A stretch of 64,000 nucleotides of DNA from Pararhizobium_B sp963838155 (GCA_963838155.1 CAWIQE010000002.1:310001-374000); one strand, 5' to 3'. Shown: positions 1 to 8,489, counted from the stretch's first letter. Notes: generated by a model not told the origin, from the sequence alone. Program-made: numbers and translations.

Positions 1-2
1 CC

Positions 3-332
3 AAATCGGCATCGGGTGCGCTGGAGCTCATTCCCTACATACAGATCACCAATCTGGCCGAGGCCATCGAGGAGCTTCGCGGGCTCGGCTTCCAATGCGT
101 GGGTCTCGATTCCGAGGGGCCGGAGCCGCTCGAAGCGACGCTGTCGCTCGGCCGCATCGCCCTCGTCATGGGCTCCGAGGGCAAGGGCCTGCGCCAGAAG
201 ACGCGCGCCACGGTCGATGCGCTCGCGAGGCTCGACATGCCCGGACGCATCAAGTCGCTCAACGTCTCCAACGCCGCCGCCATCGCGCTCTACGCGACCC
301 GCCGCCACCTCGCCGGACTGGGAGGGGGCTAA
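3..332 (+). CDS. rlmB: 23S rRNA (guanosine-2'-O)-methyltransferase RlmB, C-terminal part
   Basis: SpoU/TrmH-family 2'-O-ribose methyltransferase, truncated by the window start, with about 109 residues visible. The frame opens with SGALELIPY, typical of the catalytic SPOUT domain. It then carries the two SAM-binding motifs of the trefoil knot: VMGSEGKGL (motif 2) and SLNVSNAAAIALY (motif 3). The spacing and the MPGRIKSLNVS block match RlmB, which methylates G2251 of 23S rRNA, better than TrmH or TrmL, but the N-terminal substrate-binding domain that would settle this lies outside the window. The stop TAA sits directly against the repeat array that follows. Confidence 0.85.
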   Translation, partial: KSASGALELIPYIQITNLAEAIEELRGLGFQCVGLDSEGPEPLEATLSLGRIALVMGSEGKGLRQKTRATVDALARLDMPGRIKSLNVSNAAAIALYATRRHLAGLGGG

Positions 333-340
333 GGCCCCTA

Positions 341-490
341 CCCCCGACGGAAAACCGGTGCCCACTTTTCCTGGAACCAGGTCTTTGCCTGGCGCAGTTC
401 CGGACGGAAAACCGGTGCCCACTTTTCCTGGAACCAGGTCTTTGCCTGGCGCAGTTCCGGACGGAAAACCGGTGCCCACTTTTCCTGGAA
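341..490. repeat. Three tandem copies of a dispersed intergenic repeat (57-bp period)
   Basis: Three copies (about 344-376, 398-433, 455-490) of an element with core GGACGGAAAACCGG followed by CCCACTTTTCCTGGAA, repeating at exactly 57 bp. The spacer between copies is also conserved and contains a small hairpin (CCAGG-N6-CCTGG). Each copy is an imperfect inverted repeat, since TTCC and GGAAAA in the left arm face TTTTCC and GGAA in the right. The same element recurs near 25.9, 37.3, 37.8 and 41.4 kb, always between genes. Confidence 0.85.
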
Positions 491-781
491 CTAGCGCTGC
501 GCCCGCCTCTTCTCACGCCATCGGAGAAAGGCAACGGTGCCGCGCCGGCGCCACCGGCGGACGAAGGGAAAATCCTGGGAAAGAACCAGCAGGCCGAGCG
601 GCAGCATCCAGAGGCCGAGGATCGGCAGGAAAGAAAAGATGCCGCCGAACACGAGGAGCGAGCCCAGGGCGATCCGGGCGGGGCGGCTGCTCGGCAGATG
701 GAATTGCCGGCCCGCGACCGAGATGCGCCCCTTCCCCGGGTCGAACGCAAAGAACCGTTTGTCTTGCCGGCTTCCCATCAA
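491..781 (-). CDS. Small arginine-rich membrane protein, conserved hypothetical
   Basis: 96-residue protein with a polar N-terminus and one long hydrophobic stretch (residues about 35-67: LGSLLVFGGIFSFLPILGLW, then MLPLGLLVLS) that could form a hairpin of two membrane segments. A very basic tail follows (RRWRRRG and REKRRAQR), likely cytoplasmic. Its TAG stop lies in the first bases after the last repeat copy, so the gene ends exactly where the repeat array begins. The composition fits other inner-membrane proteins. I recognise no catalytic motif and assign no function. It is convergent with rlmB. Confidence 0.6.
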   Translation of the reverse strand: MMGSRQDKRFFAFDPGKGRISVAGRQFHLPSSRPARIALGSLLVFGGIFSFLPILGLWMLPLGLLVLSQDFPFVRRWRRRGTVAFLRWREKRRAQR

Positions 782-852
782 GCTCCACCCTGGTGGCAGG
801 TCGGATCATAACACGCCGCACGCGATCGTCCGCGCGTCGCAAATGGTTGCCG

Positions 853-886
853 GCTTCCGGACCCGCAAGGGTCGGAGCTTTTTTTT
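853..886 (+). terminator. Possible rho-independent terminator
   Basis: GCTTCCGGACCC, a GCAA loop and an imperfect complementary arm GGGTCGGAGC are followed by eight T. The stem is not perfect. It would stop rightward transcription before the tRNA-Asn promoter. Confidence 0.4.
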
Positions 887-895
887 CAAAAACGC

Positions 896-925
896 TTGGC
901 AAAACGGAAGGGGGTTTGGTATAGG
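896..925 (+). promoter_or_regulatory. Probable promoter of tRNA-Asn
   Basis: TTGGCA and TATAGG are separated by 18 bp, with the second box ending 26 bp before the mature tRNA 5' end. This is consistent with a housekeeping-sigma promoter. It is read only from consensus similarity. Confidence 0.45.
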
Positions 926-951
926 CCGACCACGCTGTCACGGACGGCCGT

Positions 952-1026
952 TCCCCGGTAGCTCAGTGGTAGAGCGCTCGACTGTTAATCGATCGGTCGC
1001 TGGTTCGAATCCGGCCCGGGGAGCCA
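952..1026 (+). tRNA. tRNA-Asn (anticodon GTT)
   Basis: 75-nt cloverleaf. The acceptor arm TCCCCGG pairs with CCGGGGA, with discriminator G and an encoded CCA at 1024-1026. The anticodon loop CTGTTAA places GTT at 984-986. The T-arm carries GGTTCGAATCC. Confidence 0.97.
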
Positions 1027-1151
1027 CTTCCAAGGCCAGGATGCGGTGTCCGAGACGCCTTCCGAGCAGGGTCTCGTCTTTCAAGAGCACGTTTCGAGAG
1101 CAAGCCGCCGCCGATCCCCCGAGGCGTGGCCGCCTCAGGGCTCCGGACGGG

Positions 1152-2792
1152 TCAGTCCCTCAGATAGAGCTGCGTCAGCTGCGACCCGATTTTCGAGAAG
1201 ACGTCCTTCAGCTGGCTGCTCGACGAGATCGCATAGTAGTTTTCCGGGGCCGACACGCAGGCCGTGTAGAGAGCGCGGTTGCTGGGCGAGTCGGCGTTGA
1301 GCAGGACCGCGTAGATGTCCACGCCGCGCTCCTTCAGCGACGTGCAGACGGTTTTCGTCCATTCGTCCACCTGCCGCGCGGCCGCGGTCTGGTCCGTCGT
1401 GCCGAAGCGGCCGTCGTCCAGATATCCGTAGGCGCCGTAGTCGGACCGGTTGATCGCCTCGTTGCGCGCGCCGAAGACGACGTTCTCGCCGTCCGTGAAG
1501 AGCACCACGGCCTTGCTGACGGAGGGATCGTCGAAGGGGGCACCCTCGGTATAGGGCTCGCCGGGCGACAGCACCCGCCAGCCCCAGGAAAGGCCCTCGG
1601 AGACGTTGGTCCCCGATCCGTTCCAGTAGATCATGTCGTCGACTGCCGAATGCAGGCTGTCGAAGTCGCTGGTCAGCGGGACGATCGGCGTCGGACAGGC
1701 CCGGTTGGGACCGTTGGTCAGGGGGCCGACCTCGTCGATCTTCTGCAGGTTCTTCGAGTCGTTCGACGTGTACTTGGCGATGTTCTGCTGGCGCTTGAGC
1801 TGGTCGGATGCATCGCCGACCGGTTTCCCGAACTCGATCTGGTCGTCGAGATAGGAATTGTTGAACCTGTTGCCGTCGTTGCCCGGGTCGGTCGCGGGCC
1901 CCGGATTGTCCGGGGCGAAATAGGGAACGAACAGGGTGTCCGGATTGCCTGCATCCGGTGCGGCGTCGGTGAAGTTCAAGGGGCTCGGACGCGCCTCGAC
2001 GCAGCCCTTCCAGGCGACGCCCAGCTTGTCGAACAGCCACAAGTGGTCGTGGTTGCCCTTGAAGTGAACGCCGTTGTAGGCGGCCTTCCCCTTCATGTCG
2101 ATCCATGAGGGGTCGTAGTCATTCCCCTTGACGTTGACGGCCGTCACGAAGGGCACGAGCGCCGCCTTGATCGATTTCTTGTTCGATTCGGACTGGGTCT
2201 TCAGGAGATCGACCAGATTCCCGGCCGCGTCGCGCACGGCGGCGATGCCGCTCGCACCGAGCGACCCGGTGTTGTCGATGACCATGGCGACCTCGAGCGA
2301 CCGCGTCGACTGGTAGCTGACGGCATCGAGCTTCAGATGCACGTCGCGGAAATCGAACTTGTCGAGGAAGACGAGGTTGACGTCGGCCGTCGCCACGCCT
2401 TTTGCCTCCAGGTAGTTCGCGCCCGTTTCGAAATTCAGACTTCCTGCCACATTCCTGAGCGTATCACCGTTCGCGACGTTGGCCTTGAGGACACGGTCGA
2501 ACGCCGCCTTGCGCGTGTCTATCGATTCCGACAGATGCGAGCCGGCAAGCACGGCGTGGTCCAGCGCGCTCTGCAGGGCTTCCTTCGCGGCAATCAGATT
2601 GGCGATGTCGATGGCAACGCCGCCGGCGAGCAGCACGACGGGCAGCAAGATGGCCGACAGCACAGCGAAGTTTCCGCTGCGGGATGACCCCGGTCTCCAC
2701 AATTTCTTCACGATGCTTCTCAAGACCCCGCCCCCATTTGACAAAACATCCATTAAGTTCAAATAATTAACGCATACTTTCTTTCTTCCCAC
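1152..2792 (-). CDS. TadG-like pilus-assembly protein with von Willebrand A domain
   Basis: 546 residues. An N-terminal transmembrane segment (about residues 42-66, with FAVLSAILLPVVLLAGGVA) has the TadE/TadG-type sequence, and two further hallmarks follow: a coiled region rich in Ala/Ser, then a vWA-type domain with the MIDAS-like DNTGS near residue 173 and a second acidic strand LFTDGEN near residue 430. Such proteins are secreted or membrane-anchored minor pilin-like parts of the Tad/Flp system. No other tad or flp gene is in the window, so it is an orphan here. The start is uncertain: GTG at 2792 gives this length, while an in-frame ATG 13 codons later has no better ribosome site. The first hydrophobic segment begins well after either. 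Confidence 0.8.
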   Translation of the reverse strand: MGRKKVCVNYLNLMDVLSNGGGVLRSIVKKLWRPGSSRSGNFAVLSAILLPVVLLAGGVAIDIANLIAAKEALQSALDHAVLAGSHLSESIDTRKAAFDRVLKANVANGDTLRNVAGSLNFETGANYLEAKGVATADVNLVFLDKFDFRDVHLKLDAVSYQSTRSLEVAMVIDNTGSLGASGIAAVRDAAGNLVDLLKTQSESNKKSIKAALVPFVTAVNVKGNDYDPSWIDMKGKAAYNGVHFKGNHDHLWLFDKLGVAWKGCVEARPSPLNFTDAAPDAGNPDTLFVPYFAPDNPGPATDPGNDGNRFNNSYLDDQIEFGKPVGDASDQLKRQQNIAKYTSNDSKNLQKIDEVGPLTNGPNRACPTPIVPLTSDFDSLHSAVDDMIYWNGSGTNVSEGLSWGWRVLSPGEPYTEGAPFDDPSVSKAVVLFTDGENVVFGARNEAINRSDYGAYGYLDDGRFGTTDQTAAARQVDEWTKTVCTSLKERGVDIYAVLLNADSPSNRALYTACVSAPENYYAISSSSQLKDVFSKIGSQLTQLYLRD

Positions 2793-3123
2793 AGATATCG
2801 CGTCGACTTTCTGAAAGACGGTCTGTCATTTTGCAACAGATAATGGCATTAAAAGATATTAACACTGCATGGTTGAGTTCGAATTCTTGGATCTCCTCTT
2901 GCCCATCCTTCAGCCGGATCAATTCTTTCGGCCGCAATCGCGCCGCGACGCCGGCGTAAGAGCTGCAGGTGGCGGGATTCATTTCGGGCAAGCCGGGCGA
3001 TCGCCCTGGCCGGTCAGGGGCAGGAGTTCTTGGCCTTTCGGCCGAAACGACGGGCGTCCGGCTGCGCGGAGGCCTCAGGCGCGCTCCCCGGGCATGGCCC
3101 GATACCGGAGACGAAGGACACGT
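2793..3123. other. Intergenic stretch upstream of the TadG-like gene
   Basis: 331 bp without a convincing gene. The first 90 bp are clearly A+T-richer than the surroundings and probably hold the leftward promoter for the TadG-like gene. The remainder is GC-rich with only short overlapping open frames. Confidence 0.5.
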
Positions 3124-3339
3124 ATGGCGAAGACGACGCTTCTCCTGCTGTTGCTGCTGGCGCCCGCAGGCTGCGGCGGGGGCATGGCGCGCGCTTACGC
3201 CACGCTGCCCGACACGTTCGACGACCTCGCGCAAAAGACGGAGGTGTTCCGTCATCGCGGAGCCGCGACGCCGTCACCGCGCCGTCCGCGGGATGGGCGG
3301 AAGGCGCGTGCTGCCGATTCGAAGCCGACCGTGTCGTGA
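3124..3339 (+). CDS. Possible small secreted or lipoprotein-like protein
   Basis: 71 residues starting at an ATG preceded by a good ribosome site (GAAGGA seven bases upstream). The N-terminus MAKTTLLLLLLLAPAGCGGG looks like a signal peptide ending in a Cys, but the residue at -3 is Pro, which is unusual for a lipobox. The remainder is Arg/Pro-rich and of low complexity. No homologue is recognised. It could be a real exported peptide or chance coding in GC-rich DNA, and the ribosome site is the main argument for it. Confidence 0.3.
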   Translation: MAKTTLLLLLLLAPAGCGGGMARAYATLPDTFDDLAQKTEVFRHRGAATPSPRRPRDGRKARAADSKPTVS

Positions 3340-3370
3340 CCCTTTCGGCGCCCGGCCGGCCGGCAACGGC

Positions 3371-3511
3371 TCAGAAGATGGTGGTAAAGACGAAGATCAG
3401 GCCGAGGCCGACGAAGCCGGCGGCCGCAATAACGAAGAAAGGCACGACCCAGCGGGCAAGTGCGGGCGCGTCCCCCGCAGGCTGCGGGCGGTTTTCAATT
3501 TCGGATACCAA
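3371..3511 (-). CDS. 46-residue single-pass membrane protein (TTG start)
   Basis: Short frame with a textbook GGAGGAG eight bases before a TTG start. The product begins with a polar stretch (VSEIENRPQPAGDAP), then one membrane helix (WVVPFFVIAAAGFVGLGLIF) and ends VFTTIF. The arrangement of polar head, single helix and almost no tail is typical of small membrane-embedded peptides. There is no ATG in frame, so gene finders that penalise TTG would miss it. Function unknown. Confidence 0.5.
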   Translation of the reverse strand: MVSEIENRPQPAGDAPALARWVVPFFVIAAAGFVGLGLIFVFTTIF

Positions 3512-3695
3512 AGATTTTCTCCTCCAGGAACGACCCCGCTAGCGCACGCTCGTCCTCCCGTGCGTTGCAGAGCGGGCCTCACGTTTACCGGAAAGTGCGA
3601 TGAAATCAATCCCCTGGCCAAAAGTGTACTTGCTTTCGTCTTGCTGCGAGATCGGCCACAGCAACACGACCGCCCCTTGCGCGGATCCTGCGGAG

Positions 3696-3887
3696 TTATT
3701 CTCGCATCCATTGGGACTTGATCGCGTGCTCGAGGAAGCGCCACGCGTCCTCCGAAATCTTCATATGATGCGTGCGAATGAAATCGGCGAGCGCGGTCAC
3801 CGCGGCGTCACCGTTCCTGGAAACCAGCGCGCGATTGAGTTCCAGACCGATTTCAACATCCGTCGCCGCGTCATCGAGCCGTAGCAT
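3696..3887 (-). CDS. Small conserved-type hypothetical protein
   Basis: 63 residues, soluble and mixed-charge, predicted mostly helical (LADFIRTHHMKISEDAWRFLEHAI). A good ribosome site (GGTGGAG) precedes the ATG. Divergent from the photolyase gene, with an ATACAC/GTGTAT inverted repeat between them. No family recognised. Confidence 0.5.
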   Translation of the reverse strand: MLRLDDAATDVEIGLELNRALVSRNGDAAVTALADFIRTHHMKISEDAWRFLEHAIKSQWMRE

Positions 3888-3923
3888 CGCGAGTTCTCCA
3901 CCTTAACGTCCCCATGGGACAGA

Positions 3924-3942
3924 ATACACTATTAAGGTGTAT
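3924..3942. promoter_or_regulatory. Inverted repeat ATACAC-N7-GTGTAT
   Basis: Perfect 6-bp arms about 40 bp upstream of the leftward small gene and 136 bp upstream of the photolyase start, in a locally A+T-rich patch. Candidate operator. The regulator is unknown. Confidence 0.3.
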
Positions 3943-4077
3943 CATCAATGTCGGAGGCCGGGAGACCGCCCGGCGCGCGTGGCGGAACTTTGCGCTTCGG
4001 CCAAACCTTTGATCCAAGCGCGCCTGTCGCGCGTAAGCCAAGCATGGAATTGCCAGGATCGAAGGCCTTGTAGACGC

Positions 4078-5541
4078 ATGCCCGACGCCGAGGAAAAGGA
4101 CCGGAAGCCGGTCGTCGTCTGGTTCCGCGACGATCTGCGCCTCAACGACAACCCGGCCCTTCATCTCGCCGCCCAAACCGGTTCGGCGGTGATCCCGCTG
4201 TTCATTCTCGACGAGGAGAGCCGGGGACTGCGGGTGCGGGGCGGCGCCCAGCGCTGGTGGCTGCATCATTCCCTCGCATCCCTCGGAGAGGCCCTCTCGA
4301 AGCGCGGGTCGCAACTGGTATTGCGTCGCGGCCCCGCTCTCGACGCGCTCCTCGGCGTCATCGAGGCGTCCGGCGCCGGAGCGGTGCACTGGAACCGCCG
4401 CTATACGCCCGGCGGAATCGCGACCGACACGGCGATCAAGGAAGCCCTGTCCGCTCGCGGCATCGAGGTGCACAGTTTCGCCGGGCGGCTCATTCACGAG
4501 CCGGCGCGGCTCGAAACGAAGGCCGGCGGTCCGTACAAGGTCTACACGCCCTTCTGGCGGGCGCTCGAAGGCGGCGAGGAGCCGAGAGAGCCGTTGCCGG
4601 CGCCGTCGTCGCTGCGCGGGCCGAAACGGCTTCCGGCGTCGGACAGGCTGAAGAGCTGGGCGCTTCTGCCCGAGAAGCCGAATTGGGCGAGCGAGATCGC
4701 CCGCACCTGGACGCCCGGCGAGGACGAGGCGCTGGCCCGCCTCGACGCCTTCGTCCGCGACGGGCTGAAGGACTATTCGAAGCAGCGCGACGACCCGGGC
4801 GACGCGGAGGGGACTTCGGCGCTGTCCCCGCATCTGGCGGTGGGCGAGATCTCGCCACACCAGGTCTGGCACGCGACGCGCCGGCTGCCGAAAGACGTCG
4901 CCAGGAAGAACGTCGTCACGTTCCGAAGGGAAATCGCCTGGCGGGAATTCTCCCACTACCTGCTCTACCGCTTTCCGAAACTCGGCACGGAAAACTACAA
5001 CAGCCGTTTCGACGACTTCGAATGGCGCAGCGACCGCCGGGCGCTGAAGGCCTGGCAGCAGGGCAGGACCGGCTATCCGATCGTCGACGCAGGCATGCGG
5101 CAGCTCTGGCGGACGGGCTGGATGCACAATCGCGTGCGCATGATCACCGCATCGTTCCTGACGAAGCACCTGCTGGTCGACTGGCGGGAGGGCGAGGCGT
5201 GGTTCTGGGATACGCTCGTGGATGCCGACGAGGCCTCCAACGCCTCGAACTGGCAATGGGTGGCGGGTTCCGGTGCGGATGCCGCGCCGTATTTCCGCAT
5301 CTTCAATCCCATCCTCCAGGGGGAGAAGTTCGATCCGGACGGAAGCTATGTCCGCCGCTTCGTGCCCGAGGTCGCGAAGCTGCCCGACAAATACATCCAC
5401 AAGCCGTGGGACGCGCCGGACGGCGTGCTCGAAAAGGCCGGGGTCGAACTCGGAAAGACCTATCCGGAACGGATCGTCGAGCACGCGGGCGCGCGCCAGC
5501 GGGCACTCGCCGCCTACGACGGGATCAAGGCCGGGACGTGA
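4078..5541 (+). CDS. phrB: Deoxyribodipyrimidine photo-lyase (class I CPD photolyase)
   Basis: 487-residue flavoprotein that repairs UV-induced cyclobutane pyrimidine dimers using blue light. The N-terminal alpha/beta domain begins with VVVWFRDDLRLNDNPAL (residues about 12-28), the usual signature for the antenna-chromophore domain. The C-terminal FAD domain contains GYPIVDAGMRQLWRTGWMHN and ASNWQWVAGSGADAAPYFR, including the Trp, Asn and Arg residues around the flavin and dimer site. Length is normal for the family (470-490). The open frame extends upstream to 3937, but similarity begins only after the ATG at 4078, so that start is used. It is convergent with the SDR gene, 31 bp away. Confidence 0.95.
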   Translation: MPDAEEKDRKPVVVWFRDDLRLNDNPALHLAAQTGSAVIPLFILDEESRGLRVRGGAQRWWLHHSLASLGEALSKRGSQLVLRRGPALDALLGVIEASGAGAVHWNRRYTPGGIATDTAIKEALSARGIEVHSFAGRLIHEPARLETKAGGPYKVYTPFWRALEGGEEPREPLPAPSSLRGPKRLPASDRLKSWALLPEKPNWASEIARTWTPGEDEALARLDAFVRDGLKDYSKQRDDPGDAEGTSALSPHLAVGEISPHQVWHATRRLPKDVARKNVVTFRREIAWREFSHYLLYRFPKLGTENYNSRFDDFEWRSDRRALKAWQQGRTGYPIVDAGMRQLWRTGWMHNRVRMITASFLTKHLLVDWREGEAWFWDTLVDADEASNASNWQWVAGSGADAAPYFRIFNPILQGEKFDPDGSYVRRFVPEVAKLPDKYIHKPWDAPDGVLEKAGVELGKTYPERIVEHAGARQRALAAYDGIKAGT

Positions 5542-5572
5542 CGGGTCCGGGGCGGATTCGGCCGCAACGGCG

Positions 5573-6409
5573 TCAGCCCGGCCTTTCGATCAGTCCGGCT
5601 TCCTCCGGATCGACCTCCAGCGGACGCTTCTTCCAACCGGTCCGCCAATTGAGAACGGCGAAATAGAGGCTATAGGGCAGCAGACCGAGCAGCTTCCTCG
5701 CCAAAGCGCGGCGCTTCGGGAAGACGATCTCGAAGCCGCCTCTCCCGAGGCCGTCGACGATGCGCCCGGCCGCCTGGTCGACCGCCGCCAGATAGGGCAG
5801 CGGAACGCCGGACCGCACGGATGTCCGCCCCTCCAGGAAGCCTGGATTGACGACCTGGATGCGGATATCGAGCTTGTCGAAATCGAACTTCAGGCTCTCG
5901 GCCATGTTGATGAGGGCCGCCTTGGTGGCGCCGTAGGCCGCGCTCGTCGGCAGGCCGCCGTAGCCCGTCGCCGAAGCGACGAACGCGATGTGGCCCCGCC
6001 CGGCGCGCTTCATGGCTTCCACGGCGGGGACCAGGCCATTGACGACGCCGCCGAGGTTGACGGCGAAGGTCCGGTCGAAGTCCGGCACTTCCAGCGCTTC
6101 GCCGTGGACCGGGACGAAGACGCTGGCGTTGAAGACCGCCAGCGACAGCGCACCGTGCTGTCGCTCGATCGTATCGACGATGCGGGCCATGTCGTCGGCA
6201 TCGGTGACGTCGCCCGGCATGGCCACGACATGTCCCTTGAGGGCGCTCGTCTCCCCGGCGAGCTCGGCGAGCGGGCCGGCACTGCGCGCCGTGGCGAACA
6301 CGGTGAACCCCTTGGCGGCGAGCCTCTCCGCCATGGCTCGTCCCAGGCCGGCACTGGCCCCCGTCACCCATGCGGCTCCGTGGGCCGGTCTGGCGACATA
6401 CTCGGTCAT
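5573..6409 (-). CDS. Short-chain dehydrogenase/reductase (SDR)
   Basis: 278 residues with a classical SDR fold. The nucleotide-binding TGASAGLG lies at residues 16-23, the NNAG-equivalent NAS near residue 95, and the catalytic Ser (VASATGYGG, about 146) plus the YxxxK pair (YGATK, Tyr159/Lys163) are all present. The basic residue after the first strand (TARS) suggests NADP(H). The C-terminal ~60 residues are more hydrophobic and basic (RRALARKLLGLLPYSLYFAVL), as in SDRs with a membrane-associated tail. Substrate unknown; oxidation or reduction of a lipid or fatty-aldehyde-type substrate is possible but inferred only from the tail. Confidence 0.85.
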   Translation of the reverse strand: MTEYVARPAHGAAWVTGASAGLGRAMAERLAAKGFTVFATARSAGPLAELAGETSALKGHVVAMPGDVTDADDMARIVDTIERQHGALSLAVFNASVFVPVHGEALEVPDFDRTFAVNLGGVVNGLVPAVEAMKRAGRGHIAFVASATGYGGLPTSAAYGATKAALINMAESLKFDFDKLDIRIQVVNPGFLEGRTSVRSGVPLPYLAAVDQAAGRIVDGLGRGGFEIVFPKRRALARKLLGLLPYSLYFAVLNWRTGWKKRPLEVDPEEAGLIERPG

Positions 6410-6689
6410 CGACGCTCCTGAAGACTGGGTGCGGCTTTCTTCCGGCGGGACATGCGCCTGCCCACGCTTGCGGGCAGTCCTAAAGACGAACGGCGGCGAA
6501 ATTCAGCCGGCATGGGGGCGCCGGCGGTCGCGGGGACTGGCGGCGGGCCTTCCAGCCCGGCTCATCGCCGCTTCCGCGCCAAGCGGTTCGTCGGATCCGC
6601 CGAAATTGCGAACGACTTTCCTTGCCATTTCGGTCTTGTAGAGGGAAAAACCGGACAATACTGTGTCGGACGAGAGAAGGGTTTCATCC

Positions 6690-7727
6690 ATGGCTTTCCT
6701 GCCTTCGGTTCTCGACGCCATCGGCGAAACGCCGCTGATCAGGCTCGAACGCGCCTCCGAGGAGACCGGCTGCACGATTCTCGGAAAGGCCGAATTCCTC
6801 AATCCCGGCCAGTCGGTCAAGGATCGGGCGGCGCTCTTCATCATTCGCGACGCGGAGCGGCGGGGCCTGCTGCGTCCCGGCGGCGTCATCGTCGAAGGGA
6901 CGGCCGGCAACACGGGGATCGGGCTTGCGCTCGTCGCCTCGGCGCTCGGCTATCGCACCGTCATCGTCATTCCGGAAACGCAGAGCCAGGAGAAGAAGGA
7001 CGCCCTCCGCCTCTACGGAGCGGAGCTGGTGGAGGTGCCGGCCGTGCCCTACCGCAATCCGAACAACTACGTGAAGGTCTCGGGACGGCTGGCCGAGCAG
7101 CTGGCGAAGAGCGAAGAGAACGGGGCGATCTGGGCCAACCAGTTCGACAACGTGGCCAACCGTCAGGCGCATGTCGAGACGACGGCGCCGGAAATCTGGC
7201 GCCAGACGGACGGCAAGGTGGACGGCTTCATCTGCGCCGTGGGCTCGGGCGGCACGCTGGCGGGCGTCGCCGAGGGCCTTCGCGCCAAGAGCGCCGCAAC
7301 GAAGATCGGCCTCGCCGATCCGGAGGGCGCAGCGCTCTTCTCGTACTACACGACCGGCGAATTCAAGTCGGAGGGAAGCTCGATCACGGAAGGCATCGGC
7401 CAGGGGCGCATCACCGCCAATCTCGAGGGGTTCGCGCCCGACTTCGCCTACAAGATACCGGATGCGGAGGCCCTGCCGCTGATCTTCGGCCTGATCGAGG
7501 AGGAAGGGCTCTGCCTCGGAGGGTCTTCGGGCATAAACATTGCCGGCGCCATTCGCATGGCCCGGGAGATGGGCCCAGGCCATACGATCGTGACGATCCT
7601 GTGCGACTACGGCAACCGCTACCAGTCGAAGCTGTTCAATCCCGGCTTCCTGAGATCCAAGAACCTGCCCGTACCGGCATGGATCGAAAAGTCGGTCGAC
7701 ATGGAGATCCCGTTCGATGCGGCCTGA
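6690..7727 (+). CDS. cysK: Cysteine synthase-like PLP enzyme
   Basis: 345-residue fold-type II PLP enzyme that would make cysteine from O-acetylserine and sulfide. The Schiff-base lysine is in QSVKDRAA (Lys44), the phosphate/substrate loop is EGTAGNTGIGLA (about 70-81), and the PLP-phosphate loop is GSGGTLAGV. The loop QFDNVANRQAH is the usual cysteine-synthase signature. The substrate loop reads TAGNTG rather than TSGNTG, so activity on a related substrate cannot be excluded. The ATG at 6690 has GAGAAGGG nine bases upstream; an in-frame GTG at 6663 lacks one. The 3' end overlaps the next gene by 11 bp, suggesting translational coupling. Confidence 0.88.
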   Translation: MAFLPSVLDAIGETPLIRLERASEETGCTILGKAEFLNPGQSVKDRAALFIIRDAERRGLLRPGGVIVEGTAGNTGIGLALVASALGYRTVIVIPETQSQEKKDALRLYGAELVEVPAVPYRNPNNYVKVSGRLAEQLAKSEENGAIWANQFDNVANRQAHVETTAPEIWRQTDGKVDGFICAVGSGGTLAGVAEGLRAKSAATKIGLADPEGAALFSYYTTGEFKSEGSSITEGIGQGRITANLEGFAPDFAYKIPDAEALPLIFGLIEEEGLCLGGSSGINIAGAIRMAREMGPGHTIVTILCDYGNRYQSKLFNPGFLRSKNLPVPAWIEKSVDMEIPFDAA

Positions 7728-8472
7728 ACCCGACGTCGCGACCGAAATCCTGTTCCGCGACGACGCCTATCTCGCCACCTGCGAGGCGACGGTCACCGGC
7801 ATCGACGCGCGCGGCGGCATCCTGACGGATCGGACCTGCTTCTACGCCACCTCCGGCGGGCAGCCGGGGGACAGCGGCCATTTCGAGCGGCCCGACGGCA
7901 GCCGCATCGTCATCGCGACCACGGTCACGGGCGGCACGAAAGACGAGATCGTGCATGTCCCCGACGGCGACGATGCCTTGCCCGAGGTCGGCGAGAAGGT
8001 GTTCCTGACGATCGACTGGGCGCGGCGCTTCAGGCTGATGCGCATGCATACGGCCTGCCACCTTCTGAGCGTCGTCTGCCCCTTCCCCATCACGGGCGCC
8101 GCCGTCGGCGAGGCCGAGAGCCGGGTCGACTTCGACATGGCCGAAACCGTGGACAAGGCGGACGTCAGCGACCGGCTGATGGCGCTGGTCACGGCCGACC
8201 ACCCGGTCTTCACGCAATGGATCTCGGAAGAGGATCTCGACGCCAACCCCGGTCTCGTCAAGTCGAAGAACGTGCGGCCGCCGCGCGGGGCCGGCCGCAT
8301 CCGGCTCGTCTGCATCGGCGAGGACTCCGCCGTGGACAGCCAGCCCTGCGGGGGTACGCACGTCGCACGGACCGGTGAGGTCGGCCAGATCCACATCGGA
8401 AAGATCGAGAAAAAAGGCAAGGAAAACCGGCGCTTCCGCATCCGTTTCGGCCCGGCCCCGGAAGCAGGTTGA
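7717..8472 (+). CDS. AlaX-type alanyl-tRNA editing hydrolase
   Basis: 251 residues. A free-standing relative of the AlaRS editing domain that deacylates Ser- or Gly-tRNA(Ala). It has an N-terminal beta-barrel-like part with TSGGQPGDSG (about 45-54), then the zinc site: HTACH (His111, His115) and CGGTH (Cys211, His215). All four metal ligands are present. It starts inside the end of the cysteine synthase gene and ends 17 bp before the sulfurtransferase, so it sits in the middle of a sulfur-metabolism operon. The coupling could protect translation when serine or cysteine pools change, which is inference. Confidence 0.9.
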   Translation: MRPEPDVATEILFRDDAYLATCEATVTGIDARGGILTDRTCFYATSGGQPGDSGHFERPDGSRIVIATTVTGGTKDEIVHVPDGDDALPEVGEKVFLTIDWARRFRLMRMHTACHLLSVVCPFPITGAAVGEAESRVDFDMAETVDKADVSDRLMALVTADHPVFTQWISEEDLDANPGLVKSKNVRPPRGAGRIRLVCIGEDSAVDSQPCGGTHVARTGEVGQIHIGKIEKKGKENRRFRIRFGPAPEAG

Positions 8473-8489
8473 GCGAGCGAGGGGACGGA

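Noticed and set aside
341..490. Repeat array read as a small CRISPR or as coding sequence (PDGKPVPTFPG-type peptides)
   Set aside because: Spacers are nearly identical rather than unique, there are only three units and no cas genes. The peptide is the same in several places only because the DNA repeat is.
3937..4077. N-terminal extension of the photolyase
   Set aside because: Open frame but no family similarity or ribosome site before the ATG at 4078, and the extension overlaps the likely promoter region.
6410..6689. Frame starting at 6452 before the cysteine synthase gene
   Set aside because: Runs through cysK in the wrong frame; the 280-bp gap holds no recognisable protein or riboswitch.
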